A DNA stretch of 7,196 nt from Eubacterium sp. (GTDB lineage: Bacteria; Bacillota; Clostridia; Lachnospirales; CAG-274). The notes under the pieces were generated by a model. The model ran no database searches. It saw nothing but the letters and a program-made list of their open reading frames with translations, and was not told where the DNA came from. Both the position numbers and the translations under genes were made by a program. The stretch's first letter is position 1; every line of letters begins with the position of its first letter. Shown piece after piece: positions 5,651-7,196 of this stretch. The stretch spans positions 1 through 7,196 of the forward strand of contig JAJBVU010000106.1 of NCBI GenBank assembly GCA_020859645.1. The letters run 5' to 3'.

Positions 5651-7196
5651 ATGGCAATCGATATAGAATATGTTAAAAAAATAATAGCCGGAGTGGTAGG
5701 AGCAGGTGCTGTTGTTGGCGTTGTGTCATCATTAATTGAAAAGATGATAGATAGAGGAGAGCCCTATGTGCCATCTTATAGCGGAAATAATAGGACAGAT
5801 TCTTCTGAAACAAACGACGATGATGAAGATGATGAAGGTTATTATGATTATTCAAACGTTTCTGCTGCGGATGAGATTTTTGAGGAAGATGGACTTCAAG
5901 CTGAAATTGATTCAATATGGGACGATTACCGGGCGGACAATATATGGCAAGAACATAGTAATGGTGCTTTTCAAGAAAAATATTCCGATAAATATTTTGT
6001 TTCTGCGCAGCATGAGTTTGAAGAAAAAAATAACAGGCAGAAAACCGATTTTATATATTTGGATTTTACACAGAATTTGAAATGCGGAAGTCACAGGAAC
6101 AGAAATGATGTGTATCAAGAGTCTATAGAAGACCAATTTGAAAAAATCCAACGCAAGCTTGCATTATATTGGGAAAATTATAATAAAAGTTTAGAAAAAT
6201 TTGTAAAATTATGTTTCCCTATGGTGAAAAGTAAATATTATGTTTCTCTACCCAGTTTTAAAAGAAAGAGGGAGAGTGCGGAACATTATCAAGGTTCAGA
6301 TTGTATATATAATATGGTACTTCGTCCCGCAAAGACAAAGATTATTGAAGGAGTAATTCCAAAAGAATTAGATTTGATTTTAGCGGGGGATTTAGTCTTC
6401 AGAAATAATTTAATTTCTTTTGTTGTTAAGGGAATAGATCTGATTGATGAAAATGTTAAAAAATTTGGAGAATTGCCGATTGAATGTGCGGCGGCATGCG
6501 CTATTAAGAGGAATTCGAGGAATTTACCCGATTATGGAATTGAAAGTAGGGATTTATATAAGCCTTTTCTTACAAGAGATATGGTTTTGTCATTGTGTGA
6601 AAAAGTATATCCGATTGAACATCCGGAAAAAGCAATAGAGATATTTGAAAAATGGGGAAGGTATCTCGACTTTAGAAGTTATTTCTTAAATATTCAATCA
6701 CAGAGAAATGAAAAGATTGAACGAGTAGAGCTTGTTAACGCATATGTAGTCAGCAGGTCGGATTATAACAAGAACGAAAATATTTATTCTCAGTATTTAT
6801 TAGATGGGAACAAAGGATTTATTCAAAAGGAGCGAGTCCTTTTAAGCGAAACAACAGAGGATTCTGTGGAGTTTCCGCTTGTTAGAGTTGAAATTGTCAG
6901 AAATTTGGCGGAGATCTCTAAAGATATGGTGAAAAATAAAAAAATTACAAACTTCGAACGTGAATTGAGAAGGTTTACAAAAGTTCAGGTTGCTTTGTCA
7001 AAGAATAATCCAAGAGAAGAAACCGAATTTGATCATAGTAAAGATCTTGTATATTTAGGTGATCGTGTAACATTTGTAGCTGAAAATATTTTACCTGATT
7101 GTGAAGATGTTATTCAGTTTTTTGATAAAAACTTGCGTGAAGCTCAAAGTCAGATTGATGAGAATTATATAGGCATTATTAAATCTGCGATAGAAG
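5651..7196 (+). CDS. Unrecognised large protein with N-terminal membrane helix and acidic linker, 3' truncated by window edge
   Basis: I do not recognise this protein. The frame from ATG 5651 has no stop for 515 codons up to the window end, follows a clear ribosome binding site, and is preceded by its own promoter, so it is certainly coding. Residues 11-29 (IIAGVVGAGAVVGVVSSLI) are one Gly/Val-rich membrane helix. It is preceded by two lysines and followed by EK, and could be an uncleaved anchor. Residues 55-67 (NDDDEDDEGYYDY) are strongly acidic and Tyr-rich, partly from an 18-base tandem (GATGATGAA twice, 5819-5836). After this comes an alpha/beta region with Trp/Tyr-rich helices (KLALYWENYNKSLEKFVKLC, 169-188; EKWGRYLDFRSYF, 333-345). 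A YLGDRVTFVAENILPDCEDV stretch (468-487) sits before a charged helix. No Walker A, protease, nuclease or toxin motif appears in the visible part; an ATPase or helicase domain could still lie beyond the window. The membrane topology and any defence role are inference. Confidence 0.9.
   Translation, partial: MAIDIEYVKKIIAGVVGAGAVVGVVSSLIEKMIDRGEPYVPSYSGNNRTDSSETNDDDEDDEGYYDYSNVSAADEIFEEDGLQAEIDSIWDDYRADNIWQEHSNGAFQEKYSDKYFVSAQHEFEEKNNRQKTDFIYLDFTQNLKCGSHRNRNDVYQESIEDQFEKIQRKLALYWENYNKSLEKFVKLCFPMVKSKYYVSLPSFKRKRESAEHYQGSDCIYNMVLRPAKTKIIEGVIPKELDLILAGDLVFRNNLISFVVKGIDLIDENVKKFGELPIECAAACAIKRNSRNLPDYGIESRDLYKPFLTRDMVLSLCEKVYPIEHPEKAIEIFEKWGRYLDFRSYFLNIQSQRNEKIERVELVNAYVVSRSDYNKNENIYSQYLLDGNKGFIQKERVLLSETTEDSVEFPLVRVEIVRNLAEISKDMVKNKKITNFERELRRFTKVQVALSKNNPREETEFDHSKDLVYLGDRVTFVAENILPDCEDVIQFFDKNLREAQSQIDENYIGIIKSAIE

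Noticed and set aside
1..7196. CRISPR array, tRNA or rRNA genes, insertion sequences or phage attachment sites
   Set aside because: There are no regularly spaced repeats, no tRNA-like cloverleaf or CCA-ended segment, no transposase-like protein and no terminal inverted repeats with target duplications that I could find.

Overview
The window is AT-rich. Its genes are tightly packed, all on the + strand, with strong GGAGG-type ribosome binding sites and some GTG starts. This points to a low-GC Gram-positive bacterium, most likely Clostridia/Lachnospiraceae-like; that is an inference from style, not a taxonomic match. TGA and TAA both act as ordinary stops.

Bases 1-5366 hold a restriction-modification operon of the LlaJI/BsuMI kind. 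The order is: an Eco57I-like N6-adenine DNA methyltransferase (1-969, its 5' part lies outside the window); a complete C5-cytosine methyltransferase (956-2056, overlapping the first by 14 bases); an McrB-like AAA+ NTPase corresponding to restriction subunit R1 (2302-4026, with a visibly broken 5' extension from 2061); and a LlaJI-type PD-(D/E)XK nuclease corresponding to subunit R2 (4041-5366). The expected division of labour is that the two methyltransferases protect the host target, one base type each, while the NTPase and nuclease act together to cut unmodified DNA. No operon promoter is visible because the operon starts upstream of the window.

The main irregularity is at the start of the NTPase gene. 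A GTG with an excellent ribosome binding site at 2061 opens a reading frame that is lost after 43 codons. A one-base shift near 2184 and two in-frame stops (2230-2232 and 2245-2247) separate it from the long downstream frame, although recognisable coding sequence runs right through. The restriction subunit is therefore either a pseudogene or survives as an N-terminally shortened protein. The methyltransferases and the nuclease look intact.

Bases 5367-5650 contain no convincing gene. They hold a good extended -10 promoter (5417-5445), a 12-bp imperfect hairpin (5470-5526) and a 9-bp inverted repeat with three TACTAA copies (5555-5616). This looks like a structured leader of about 200 nt for the next gene.

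From 5651 to the window end runs an open reading frame of at least 515 codons with no stop. It encodes a protein I do not recognise: one N-terminal membrane helix, a very acidic linker, then a large presumably cytoplasmic region. Next to a restriction system it could be part of a defence island, but nothing in the visible sequence assigns it a function.
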